Source of the DNA: Alligator mississippiensis
Lineage: Eukaryota > Chordata > Crocodylia > Alligatoridae
DNA: 64,000 nucleotides
Assembly (NCBI RefSeq): GCF_030867095.1
Contig: NC_081824.1
Coordinates: forward strand, 122,892,162 to 122,956,161
Reading direction: 5' to 3'
Part shown: positions 23,168 to 33,515 of the stretch, piece by piece
How the letters are laid out: each line of letters opens with the position of its first letter
How positions within the stretch are numbered: the first letter of the stretch is position 1
Position numbers and translations under genes: made by a program
The notes under the pieces: generated by a model
Told to the model about the DNA's origin: nothing
Seen by the model: only the letters and a program-made list of their open reading frames with translations
Databases searched by the model: none

Positions 23168-24962
23168 AATGTTAAATGTTATGTGGACAATTTAAATGAT
23201 AAAAAAATCTTCAGAAATCCACTTGTATGTAGAATTATCTGATACTGTCTAGGGAATGTAATTAAAAACTTAGCATTTTTTGGTGTGTATTAACACTTGA
23301 GCATAGAATGTTGTAGTATGTTGAGATTGTTTTCGGTAAGAAAATGAACTAGAGATTTGATTTACTAAATTGTCTTTTCCTATCCACTAGAGTACAAAGT
23401 ATTTTAGGAGTTCCAGCTGCCTTGCTGGAAAAATCTCTGGAGTTTACCTTACAGTTCTTGAGAATAAGAAAATGTTGAAGTAGATGGTAGTGTCTAGGTA
23501 ATTTTATATCAAATGAACCATTTTCCTTGTTACTGACTTCTCATTGGAAAGAGCAAACAAAATCTTCAGAATAGGGGTGGAGTATATAGACAGATATTCT
23601 GTTTTCTTAATGAAAAATAGAATCTACATTTTGAGCCAGTGTCTCAGCTGTGGTTGACTAATGCTGAGATCTTTGCATCATCCTCAACCATCCTCAGCCA
23701 CTGGTTCTTCACGTAAAATATGTCAACTGAGGCTGTTTTAATCTGCACACTGCTAGAGGTCCTTATGGTGGCTATTCTAGGATGTGGTGACACAAGATGT
23801 CCCTGCTGGTTGAAGGGAGCTATATCAAAGCCAAAACAGTGGTTCTGTGTAACTTCAAATTTCATTCTTTGCAAGTTGCTGTATGTTAGTAACCAGCTAC
23901 TAACAGTAGGGATGCTCTGTGCATGTAGACTGGCAAAAGTAGCCAAAATTTACCAGATAATATTAGGTGTTTAATAAAAGACATGATCTGATACTTGTTG
24001 AATCTATAACACTAGGAGAGGTTAGGAGGTTTTAGAATTGTCTGGGCCTGATTCTTCACAGCCTTGAGCAAAAATAGGTCTAGTGATGAGTTACCACATA
24101 GGCAGGTAGATGAAATAGACAACTATGTTTGCTGAGCTGTGAATACATCACAAGTAGGCTTTGTTGTTAACACTCCATTGAAATGAAAATGAGATATTTA
24201 TACTTCGAGTGATGCATTGTTTCAGCATATCTATCTGTAAACCCTTGGGTTTTCATTTTGTAAGATGGCCTGGCAACCCACACTCATGTGTCTTTTTCAT
24301 GAACATTAAAACATAAATTATGAACTACAGCTGCAAAACATACTGCCTTTGTACTTTTTAAAAGAGCAAGGCAGACTAAGCAGGAATCACAAGTTCTTCT
24401 AGTGTGGTAAATGTTATCTTTGTGTCACATTTTTCTTAGAAAGGAAGTCAAAGAATTTGGATTCTTAGGGCATCCGTAATTTTGTTGGCAGCTTAAATAT
24501 TACTAAAGATACAATATAAATATGATAAAATCTGACATTCAGGCAGCTTCACTAGTGTGTTATAACCTCAGAAAGCTAGTGGGGTTTTTTGAACTTTGCC
24601 TAGCAGAGGTTATAGGGATGAGAAAGTTGAAAACCATTAGATGCACTTATAAAATATCTATAGGACCATTCATCAAGACAAAAAATAATAATTTATCCTC
24701 TGACATGGAGAAGTTGCAAGCATAATTTTACAGTGGGAGTTTAACCAACATAAAGAGTACAGCATCAAGCCTGCTTTCTTAAGAACATCTCAAGGGAGGA
24801 ATTACACATCAGCAAACCTAGGAGAGCAACAGAATTGTCTCCAAGTAGAGTGTTTATTCAGAATTTTCTGTGATGTGTCAACTGCCATTTAAGGTGAACA
24901 GCTTCCTTTGGTGAATTAGCCAGTTAAATATAAAAAGACAGAAAAGCAAGTAAAATAATCTA
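23168..24962. other. Intron DNA, no feature seen
   Basis: Unassigned AT-rich sequence. No transposon ends, no LINE tail and no splice-bounded frame. Confidence 0.5.
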
Positions 24963-25291
24963 GCAGTTCTCAAATATTTTAGACTCAAGATGCCCCTTGT
25001 TCGACTTAAGGCACCCCTTCAGAAAATGCTAGCTCTTTTCAGTTATTTTTTGACTAGAGCAAACTAATAGAGCAATTTTTTTCTGTTGCAAGGAACTCAG
25101 AAAGACCACAAGTCAGAATGTTTTTTAACACTATGAACTTCTATTTGAAATCTCTGAGTTTATCTTGTGAATCATGGTTGCGCATATAGTGTTAACAGTG
25201 TTATCAATATCATTATGCAGCACCCCATGACATCCTTGAAAGGATCTCAAGGCACCCCAGAGTGTTGTGATACTCAGGTTGAGAATCACTG
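24963..25291 (-). mobile_element. hAT-type MITE family C, inverted copy
   Basis: Reverse complement begins CAGTGATTCTCAACCTGAG, then 'gggtgccttgagatcctttcaagg', matching the left part of the copy at 18,798. The other end, CAGTTCTCAAATATTTTAG, is its inverted partner. A clear 8-bp duplication is not visible, so flanks have probably mutated. Non-coding. Confidence 0.65.
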
Positions 25292-27427
25292 ACTTAATGT
25301 ATTACCCACATGTAGGCTTGGTCAAAAGCTTACAGAAGGCAGTGGAAAGACTCCCATTGATTTCAGAGTTCTTTGATTCAGGCCCTTTAAGAATATGAGC
25401 CAGATTCTCACCTAGTATAAACTGCCTTAGTTCTACTTCTTAGTAACTATGACAGTTTACATTAGTGGGGAATGTGACTATGACCCATCTCACAGTGTGA
25501 CAAATTTTGCACTAGTAAACCTACATGCATTTGGGCAACTGTACTGACTGATTGTCTTAATTAAGGGTATTTTTGGTGAAGAGTTGTTATTATAATCTCA
25601 TCATTTTAAGCACGTAGGTTGCTATAGTAAAGTTAAAACAGATTATTTTGCCTCAGATAATTAATTATCTTTATTATCAGTAATCTTTCAACCTAAATCC
25701 AGTTATACCCTCTCTCAGTGTTTCTACTTGCAGATGAATGGGAAGATGTATTTTTTTTAAATATTGGTTTGTATCCTGATTTTAGCAGCTTTGTGGATTG
25801 TTTAGGTGCCCTTTGGGCCTTAGACATACTTGCATTTGGAGCCATTTCAAAAGCACAGCAGCTGTTACATTTAATTGCTACCTGTGAAGAAGCCCTGGAC
25901 TATACAAATGTAGCAAAATCACTCCAACTTTAATTTTGGGTGAAACATCATTAAAGTATATTTGTATCATTCTTAATTTATATACCCATAACAATTAGAG
26001 TGTAACAGCTGCTGACCTTTTGAAATGGCTTCAAAAGTATGTGTGCCCATAACCTGTGATGTATCTTCTTAATTTGCATTATATATTTTTTTCAGTATCA
26101 CATCAAAACAATCAGAACATTATCTTAAAATTTTTACCCTGGTAAATATTCATGACCTTGAATATGGTTTAAGATTAATTTTACACAGTATGTAGAAAAG
26201 CACTTCCAACATTAAACCAAAGATAAATGTCCACAGAAGTCAATTAGTGTTACAATTGTTTTATACTATATCCACTACTACTGATGTCAGGAAAACTGCT
26301 GAGCATGAAGCTGAAATCGCAGCCATTCTGTTGTATGGCCTGTACTGAATCTAACTGGTGTCACCAGCCGTCCTTCTGTTGACTTCATCTGGCATTTTGA
26401 GTAATCCCCAAGTGGTTTTTGAAGCAAGATGTCATATGGTATTACAAGCAGTTGTCAGTATTCCAAATAGTGGAATCCTGCCTTGAAGGTTACTTTTTTC
26501 TCTTCAAAGCGAATATTTAAAAAGATTTATGTTACTGCTTTTTTTTCCTCAAGGGAAGAAAAGAGGAGCAGGGGGAATCTAGAAGGTCCTTCTTTCCCAT
26601 TACATGAATGCAGAATGTGGCAAGGGAAGAGTCGGGAAATGGGTCTACAGGAGCTAGGAGACAGGTCAGGGAAATAGAGGAGCCACCAACGTGTAAACTG
26701 GCCGAGTGCTCAGCTCAGTTAAGGAAACTAGGAGCCAGATCTGTCGTGTTTGGGATATCAGGATGAGTAGAGAAAGGTTGGATTTGGATGCCCCCTTATT
26801 CATGGATGTGAGCAGGTCAAGGAGTGAATGTCCTCCAATGTCTAAGAGCCAAGTGGGAGTCATTTGGAGGTGAGAGAACAAGACAGGAGGCAAGCAGGAC
26901 TGTGTGTACTAACAGGGAGAAGCAGTCTCATGCCACTACTGTGAAAACTGATTCAGTTTTATCTACAGCATGCCTTTCGTGCTTACACAACTCAGGAAGC
27001 GTGTATTTGCCACTGCCTGGCCCAAACAAGGGCCAAAGATCCTATCACCAATTGAGAGGTGAAATAACTGCAAGCAGATTTTCTTATCTTTCTTCTGCCT
27101 GCAGTGTGTATGCTAGGGATTGAAGTGCCAAGGCATTATTCAAATCACTCAGTGTAATCCTAGGTATAAGGCTGAAAGGCAGGAAACATTTTTATAACAT
27201 TATTACTGATACTTTGTGAAATTCTCTCATGGCATCACTGGGGTGGGGATGGGTGTGTAAGCATTGTTATGGATATTATGTGTATCTGAAAATGGCCTGC
27301 ATGCTCATGAGTCACACACATTTCTGAGTACTTCAAAAAGTTGTGAAACCTAAGAAGTTTTAAAGAGGTGTCTGTTTTCCTCCTGACTAAAGAAAGGGTA
27401 TCTAGTCTTTCAACTCCTTTACCTACC
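25292..27427. other. Intron DNA with scraps of ancient amniote repeat
   Basis: Phrases such as 'actcccattgatttcagagtt' and 'tgattcaggccc' (25,348-25,385) and 'gagccagattctcacctagtataaac' (about 25,397) are typical of an old, widely dispersed amniote repeat. Otherwise nothing recognised. The short frame at 25,718-25,933 has no domain or splice context. Confidence 0.45.
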
Positions 27428-27431
27428 GTGT

Positions 27432-27472
<41 letters not shown>

Positions 27473-27478
27473 TGTGTG
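27428..27478 (+). repeat. (GT)n microsatellite
   Basis: About 50 bases of GT repeat with one GA and one AT interruption. Confidence 0.9.
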
Positions 27479-27702
27479 AAGGAAATTGAGAGATAAGAAC
27501 AAAAGAAACTGAATTCTAATCTAATAATCCTAAAACCCTTTCATTCTCTCCTTTTCCCCATCAGTTTCCTTTACATTAATTTAATGTAATCAAAAGCAAT
27601 TTCAAAATAAAGAGTGAATGCTGTATTTGTTTAACATCCAGATTTCTGCTGGTTTGAGTCAAGCCCAGAGAACTTTTATAATAATCATTGTTTTAGAGGA
27701 AA

Positions 27703-27860
27703 GATCCAAGTTGCCTCTTTTGCAACTTGGATCATTTGAAACCAATCTTTTGGATTTTTTGGAACCAAGAGTTCTAGTTTTTTGTATGCCAAGTTGCCTC
27801 TTTTGCATGATTCTGACTTCACAACTAGCTACATCCCTAATCTGACTTCACAACTAGCTT
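27703..27860. repeat. Local hairpin and short duplicated blocks
   Basis: Perfect 12-bp stem gatccaagttgc / gcaacttggatc at 27,703-27,733. The 18-base phrase caagttgcctcttttgca occurs twice, at about 27,707 and 27,790, and ctgacttcacaactagct occurs at about 27,813 and 27,842. This looks like slippage or small local duplications rather than a transposon. Confidence 0.6.
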
Positions 27861-28429
27861 CACAATATGGAAGGAAACAACTGCTGAATTGAGTTGTGCA
27901 GGAACCTGCCAGTCATTACTTCTCTTTATTTTTTTCAACTCAAAATTTTTTGGCTGTGCTGATTATTATCTGCCTTGAAGTGTTTTGAGTCATTAACCAT
28001 TAACAATATTATCATAAAAGCTGGTGTCCCTTCCCCTTCCCCTCACCCATGTTTGATGTGTAGCTGTCACCAGATAGTAGGATGTAGTTAAACACCACTG
28101 AAAATTATGAATTGACTAGAAATTGGCAGCACCTGGTCTGTGGTGCCTTCTAATTCTTTTGTTTCTTGGTACTTGCAGAAATAAGGCTTTTCTATAAATA
28201 AACAAAGAGATGAAAGCATCAGTCAGGAAGGATAGTAATATTTTTGAAGCACCTGCTGAAAATTGTACTCTTGAATAAAGGTCATCTGTTTATTCTATGA
28301 AATATGGTTCAAGGAACCTTCGTGTGTGTGTATAAGGGAGAGAGAGAGACAAAGATAAAAGTTGTGTTTGTTCCCTTTTTCCTTCTGATACATAGTCAAA
28401 CACTGTCCCTGACCTGAAAATTTTCTAAA
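27861..28429. other. Intron DNA, no feature seen
   Basis: Unassigned sequence with a short GA tract near 28,330. No exon or transposon end recognised. Confidence 0.45.
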
Positions 28430-28560
28430 CTACACAGTGAGACAAACACTGGGCAGGGAGACAGATAAAGTAACTTGTCCAGGGTTACACAATATATCAG
28501 TGGCAGAGCCAATAATAGAACCTAAATCTCCTGGTTCAGTGGCCTACTACCACCTATAAA
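28430..28560 (+). mobile_element. MIR/L2-like tail fragment
   Basis: 'taacttgtccagggttacacaatatatcagtggcagagcc' followed by 'agaacctaaatctcctgg' follows the well-known pattern of MIR-type and related old SINE/LINE tails (acttgcccaaggtcacaca...ggcagagcc...gaacccaggtc). Short and old. Confidence 0.5.
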
Positions 28561-28564
28561 ATAA

Positions 28565-29116
28565 TTTGCCCAATTTAAATGAATAGTAATAAAAGAGAAT
28601 GTAATAACTATCAGGGTATCTCCCTACTGTGCACAACTGCTGCTAAACTACTTCCTCCTACAGGTGCAAGAAATTGTGGGAAATTCTTGAACCAGTGTGT
28701 GTTCAATAAAGATAGACTGACTTGTGATAAGATCTTTTCAATGAGATTATTGCTGGAAAATAAATTGGAAGTTGTGAAAGATGTGCATATAGTTTACACA
28801 GACTCCATCAAAGCTTATGCTAGTATTAGAAAAATGTCACTATTGTCAATCATGGTGCGGTTTGGAATTCCCCCCAAAATGGTGAACCTTACTACGATGT
28901 GCACGGCAAGATCTGCCTAGTAAAAGAGGAAATGGAAATTGCACAAAAGAATACAGAACTCATAGAGTAAAAAATCCAAGAGGTTGATCTTACTATCAAT
29001 GTCAGCAATACTAAGTACACGATCCCATCCAGATATAAATCTCAAGGTCATAGGAAGATAAGGATATGGAATGAGAGCTTGGAAAAGTTAGAAAAAATTA
29101 AATATTTAGGAATAAT
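28565..29116 (+). mobile_element. RTE-like LINE, segment 1 (reverse transcriptase)
   Basis: The frame at 28,579-28,920 reads 'NSNKRECNNYQGISLL', then 'LLLENKLEVVKDVHIVYTDS', then 'FGIPPKMVNL'. These align by eye with the N-NYRGISLL, ...DIFIDFKAAYDS and FGIP-KLI- blocks of RTE-like reverse transcriptases. Further along, 'NVSNTKYTIPSRY' and 'KLEKIKYLGII' match the -KTKYM- and -FKYLGS-I blocks. It is 5'-truncated and diverged. The catalytic region is poorly preserved. The text continues at 29,581 and again at 31,077, on the far side of two later insertions. The clade (RTE or a related one) is not certain. Confidence 0.7.
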
Positions 29117-29580
29117 AAATATGTCCGGCAGAAGACAAAGAAAATTATTAGGGATCTGGGGCACATGACTTATGAGGAGAGGCTGAGGAAACTGGATTTA
29201 TTTAGTCTGGAGAAGAGAAAACTAAAGGGAGATTTAATAGCAGCCTTCAACAACCTGAAGGGTGGTTCCAAAGGGGATAGAGCTAGATTGTTCTCAATGG
29301 TGGCAGATGACAGAACGAGAACCAATGGTCTCAAGTTGCAGCAAGAGAAATTTACATTAGATATTAGGAAGAACTTTCTCCCTAGGAGGGTAGTAAAACA
29401 CTGGAACAGGTTACCCAGAGAGGTTGTGGAATCTCCATTCTTGGAGGTTTTTAAGACCTGGCTAGACAAGCCTTGGATGGAATCAGATAGTTGGGGATGG
29501 TCCTGTTTTGAGCAGGGGGTTGGACTAGATGACCTCCTGAGGTCCCTTCCAACCCTAATTTTCTATTATTCTGTAGTTCT
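29117..29580 (+). mobile_element. CR1 3' fragment inserted in the RTE-like LINE
   Basis: The frame 29,165-29,713 begins with 'MTYEERLRKLDLFSLEKRKLKGDLIAAFN', the familiar CR1 ORF2 C-terminus, and reads through 'NFLPRRVVKHWNRLP'. The 3' end has 'ggggttggactagatgacctcctgaggtcccttcc' and finishes in 'ttctattattctgtagttct', the CR1 terminal type. The host LINE's 'ctaggaataata' before and 'aataatcactgagg' after suggest a short duplication of aataat. CR1 coding text ends near 29,470; the rest of that open frame is 3' tail and host LINE. Confidence 0.88.
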
Positions 29581-29896
29581 AATAATCACTGAGGACAATC
29601 AGATAACCAAAGAAGTCAGGGCAAGGATTTACAATGATAAAATATGTCTGAGCCTGAATTTTAAAAAATGGCATCAAGGAAATTTTAAGAAACCTTTAAA
29701 TCCAACTTTATAGTAAAATTATTCAACCTGGATTTTTATACAGATGTAGATCCTGGACACTAACAAAGGCAACTGGAAAAAGACTGCAAGTGTTTGAAAA
29801 CAAAATGCTATGGAAAATATTTGGTAAAATACAAGAAAATGGAGTATGGAGGAGAAGACATAATCGAGAGCTTGTGGACCTTCACAAAAGACCTGA
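29581..29896 (+). mobile_element. RTE-like LINE, segment 2
   Basis: Continues the LINE: 'EDNQITKEVRARIYNDKIC' resembles the 'EIRRRI' block after YLGS, and 29,795-29,880 in another frame reads 'FENKMLWKIFGK' and 'WRRRHNRELVDLHKRP', the conserved FE-K-LR-IFGP...W-RR-N-EL--LYK-PD block near the ORF end. The frame is shifted relative to segment 1. The segment stops exactly at the 5-bp target duplication of the next transposon. Confidence 0.7.
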
Positions 29897-31076
29897 GCTA
29901 GGGACAGACATTACACATAAACCAGTTTAAGTGATCAGAAACTAGTTTAAACCTGTAACAGAACAGATGTTCAGTGCACATAAACCAGTTTGAAAATGGC
30001 TGAAACCGGTTTGAGATAAACCTGGTTGAATGTAGTACCAGACTTAACTGATTTGGCTCAAATGTTTTATGCAATGTCTCTCCCAGACACCTTGCTGGTT
30101 TAAGATAAACCAGAGTCCCCCAGCATCCCAGCATGCTCTTGGGCTGGGCAGGGCTCTCTGCTCCACAGCAGGGTTGGCCCCACACCTCTGCATTTGCCCC
30201 GCTTGTCTGTGCTAAGCAGGGATTATTCCCCATCACCCCTCTGCTTTACGCAGACACCTTGGCATTAGCTAGCAGACCACATGCTGGCTACAGTCCATGC
30301 TGTGGGAGAGACAAAGGCAGACAGGCTTTTTTTGGAGCTAATCAACAGGTAGCTTAATGTCCTTCCTTGGAAACACTGTTTGAGAAGAGCTATTTGCTCC
30401 CTTCCCTCCCCCTCACCACTCTCTGCTAAGCATAAATTCCCCCCTCCCCTCTGCTTTGCTGAGAGGTGTCTGTGTATTAGCCAGCAGACCACATGCTGGG
30501 TCTGTGCCGAATCAACAGATAGCTGGTAATGTCTCTCTGTTTTCTTAATGGGGTAATACACACTGAGATAAGAGTAATAAACACTGTTATCAGCTCCCCC
30601 TTCCCCCTCACCCCCGGCTTGCTTGCCTCTCAGCTTGCTGCAGACAGTATACCAAAGCAGGGAGAGAAAGTGAAAAGCTCCTATCATCAACAGATGCATA
30701 CACTGCACCCCTTCCCCCCCAACCTTGGTTCAGAGTGCTAGCCCAAGGCTGCAGGCTGGCAACACTCCTGCCCCTTGAGTAGTGAGTGAAGAAAAGCCTG
30801 GGACTGCAGGCAGGGTGGAGGTTCATACCCCTCCCTAATCAGAGCTCTGCTGAGGCCTGGCCATGCTCCCCTCAGTTTAACTCTGTGGAAGGGCAGGGAG
30901 GGCTGCTGTAGCCCCCCCTGGGTTCCAACCAAAGCCACTGAAGGCATGTGCCTGAGTTTCCTCAGTCCAGAGGGATTGTCTGTATGGTTGGAAAGTGGTT
31001 CAGCCTAGCTAGGTTAGACTAACCTGCAAAGGTTGAATCAATTCAGTCTCAGGCTTTCTGAACGTCTGGCCCTAGC
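29897..31076. mobile_element. Family D inverted-repeat transposon, copy 1
   Basis: A 1,180-bp element flanked by CCTGA (29,892-29,896 and 31,077-31,081). Left end GCTAGGGACAGACATTACAC; reverse-complemented right end GCTAGGGCCAGACGTTCAG. Removing it rejoins the host LINE text as ...HKRP|DVLNKI..., which fits the expected LYK-PDIV-I block, so the boundaries are well supported. The interior has no transposase frame. A block of about 110 bases is imperfectly duplicated ('tgctaagca...cagcagaccacatgctgg' at about 30,211 and about 30,424). The first about 230 bases match the element at 51,530. The superfamily is undetermined: 5-bp duplications are unusual. Confidence 0.8.
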
Positions 31077-31300
31077 CCTGATGTCTTGAACAAGATAAGA
31101 GCATAGGGAATGACATGGGCAGAGCATATCACAAGAACTGATGAAAAAAGGCATGCAAGGCTGGTTTTGGAAACTGAGGTGAAGTGTATTAGACCCTGAG
31201 GTAGACAAAAGCATAAAAATTGATTTGGAAGAGATAGGTGAAGATGTGACGTGGTGGAAGGTGATCGTGCAAGATAGGTAGAGATGGAAGGCTGTAGTTA
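31077..31300 (+). mobile_element. RTE-like LINE, segment 3 (C-terminus)
   Basis: 'DVLNKIRA', 'GMTWAEHITRTDEKRHARLV' and then 'RP-GRQKHKN' correspond to the IRARRLRWAGHV-RM-E-R and RP-GRPK-RW blocks that end this type of ORF. Several stops are present. The 3' end of the LINE is not sharply defined and may lie nearer 31,350. Confidence 0.65.
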
Positions 31301-31935
31301 AAACTGTTACAAGCCCTTGGGGCCTCTGAGACCAAGGGCAGAGAAAGAAGGCAGTTCACAGTTTCTCACAAGTTCGCAAATTCTTCAACAGCTCTCCTTT
31401 TAGATAGAACTTTGTCACAAACCAGAAATTTTAGATAAGGGTAGCATCTCTAGTAACTCTACTAAATTAATGTTAGTGCAAATTTCTTAAAGCTGTGTAA
31501 ATAATTGATTGACAATTAAAATGGCTGATGTTGTGTGACTGTGGCCACTTTAATAAGGCTGATTATTCTTAGAAAGTCAGCATTTATCAATGATTATCAG
31601 GCCTCAGGCCTCCAGGCACTTTTTCACTTGAATATCATTAGTCACATGAGCATCTCCATTGGATTCTGAATCTGGTTATTAAATGGGATAGCTGAAGTGA
31701 GTAAAGTTACACAGTTGCATGTTCACTGGATAAAGACCTCAGATATCACTGTCTGGTAACTGCATGTTTTAGCGTTTACTCAGAATCACCACACAGAGGT
31801 AGCTGAGATAGCTCATATAGAGGCAAATATATACTATACAGAAAATAGATTAAAGCAAGAGATTAAAGGAGAGTAAAGGATTTTTGTTAGTGCTCATTAA
31901 GAAACAAGCAACAGAAAAATATGTCTAATTATGCT
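31301..31935. other. Intron DNA, no feature seen
   Basis: Unassigned sequence between two transposon complexes. Confidence 0.45.
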
Positions 31936-33515
31936 TTTAGACAAGATTCTTTGGGTAGATGTGATATCTTTTATTGGACCAACTAAATACTTGGGGAAAT
32001 TGTTTTTTGCAAGCTTTTGGGCACAAACACCCTCCTTCAGGCACAGGGAGAGTTTCCTGGTGTTTTGTGTTCTGCTGGGTAGAATAGAAGCCAATATGCA
32101 AAATGCACTGTGAAGATGCAAATGTGTGGCAGTGAGGGTCAGAGGGAATGGGAGACAATAGGTGTAAGACAGGTGGGAGTGGGGAGCAGAAAGGGGGAAT
32201 GTTGACCTGGTGATAAAATGTAGCTGGTAAAATGCAGACAGGTTAACTGGGATTATCAGATGGTAGGCAGGCAGGTGTGTGGAAGAGCACAGGTTGTGCC
32301 TGCCACTCTAAGGGCTTGAGCAGGCTGCAGACTCAATCAGGTGGTCACAGGTAGTCAGGAAGCTACTGATTGGTGTAGGGCTAGGCAGCCAGGGTATAAG
32401 ACCAGACTCAAGGAGCAGGGCTGCCAGTTGCAACTGGGGAGCCAAAGGGTAAACGTTGCCCAGCTGAAGTATTGCTGTTCCCAGAACACCTAGAGGTCAA
32501 GGGTAGGAACTGTGGGGATGGAAAAGGTTCCTGGTCCTGGGGCATGACCTGAAACTACACCCTGCTGGGCTCAGATGTTGTGGTAGAGCTGCCTGTGGCA
32601 AGGCAGTCTCCAGGAAATGCCACTCCTGTGCCTTCCTAGTGAAAGGTGAGGATGGAGTGCCTTATAACCTCAGTCCCCACAGCCTGGTGGGTTACCCCAG
32701 AGAGTGAACATGCTAGGGGTCCAGGCATGTCATTAGAAACCTGAAGCCCAAGGGGCGTAAGGCCTAGGAGCCCAGTGAGGGGGCGAAGTAGTGGCCCAAT
32801 GAGGTGCAGAGAGCAAGTGAGCCCAGTGAGGGCAGAACAGTGGGCCAAGGAGGGGTGCATAGTAACTATGTGGCCCACAAGCTCAGAGTGCGGAGACAGT
32901 ATTTGGAGGGGCCCAAGAAGGCAGACCCATATGGGAGAGAGGACTAGCTGCTTGAAAACCTAGCCAGAGAACCTCGACTGGCCCGTGCTGGGGCCAGGAC
33001 CATGGTGGCCAAAGGGCAAGGATGCCCACCACGAGGGATGGCCAGAAGCTAGAGGCCCGGAGTCCTGACTGGCCTACAGGTGAGGCCAGGGCCTGTGAAG
33101 CCACAGGTCCTGGAGGGGTGCTGAGAGACAAAGGGGTCTAGGGAGTTTTGCAGCCCAGGATGATGGTGGAGGTTAGGCCACCTGAATAAAATAGATCCAG
33201 GTTGGGGTCTGAATGTCAGATAAGAATATAGTGGGATGCAGTGTGGAGCTGGAAACATATAGCAATGCCATCTGTGAGGCATAGGACATGGTGTAGGCAT
33301 GGTACGGAGTCATGTAATACGCCCTTGGCATTACATGGGCAGCCTCCTGCCTAGGAACAACTATTTAACTTTTCAGTTACATCAAAGGCGTAGCAGAAGA
33401 GTTAGGTGGGTGGACTGCCCTGGACATGTGGGCGGCCCAATGTTTGGACCAGCCTCAAGACAGCCCCCTGTCACATGTGCCATAAATCCAATGTCTACAT
33501 TTAGTCCATGATTTA
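31936..33515 (-). mobile_element. Penelope-like retroelement tail, split by an LTR
   Basis: 31,936-32,279 repeats the 3' region of the element at 10,885: 'caagattctttgggtagatgtgatatc', 'ttttattggaccaacta' and 'gcaagcttttgggcacaaacaccctccttcagg'. 33,476-33,515 supplies the end of its ORF on the minus strand: 'NHGLNVDIGFMAH', matching the tail of the copy at 10,885. The two parts are separated by the probable solo LTR 32,280-33,475. The element is 5'-truncated close to 33,515, where a T-rich tract follows. Confidence 0.6.
32280..33475 (+). mobile_element. Probable solo LTR of an endogenous retrovirus
   Basis: A 1,196-bp insertion begins TGGAAGAGCACAGG, ends CCCCCTGTCACA and is flanked by TGTG (32,276-32,279 and 33,476-33,479). 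TG...CA ends and a 4-bp duplication suit a retroviral LTR, perhaps class I. A TATAAG box at 32,395 and an AATAAA signal at 33,185 lie in the expected order for plus-strand transcription. No internal viral region or second LTR is present, so it is a solo relic. It postdates the Penelope-like host element. The long spacing between the TATA-like and AATAAA motifs (about 790 bases) is unusual, so the family call stays tentative. Confidence 0.55.
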
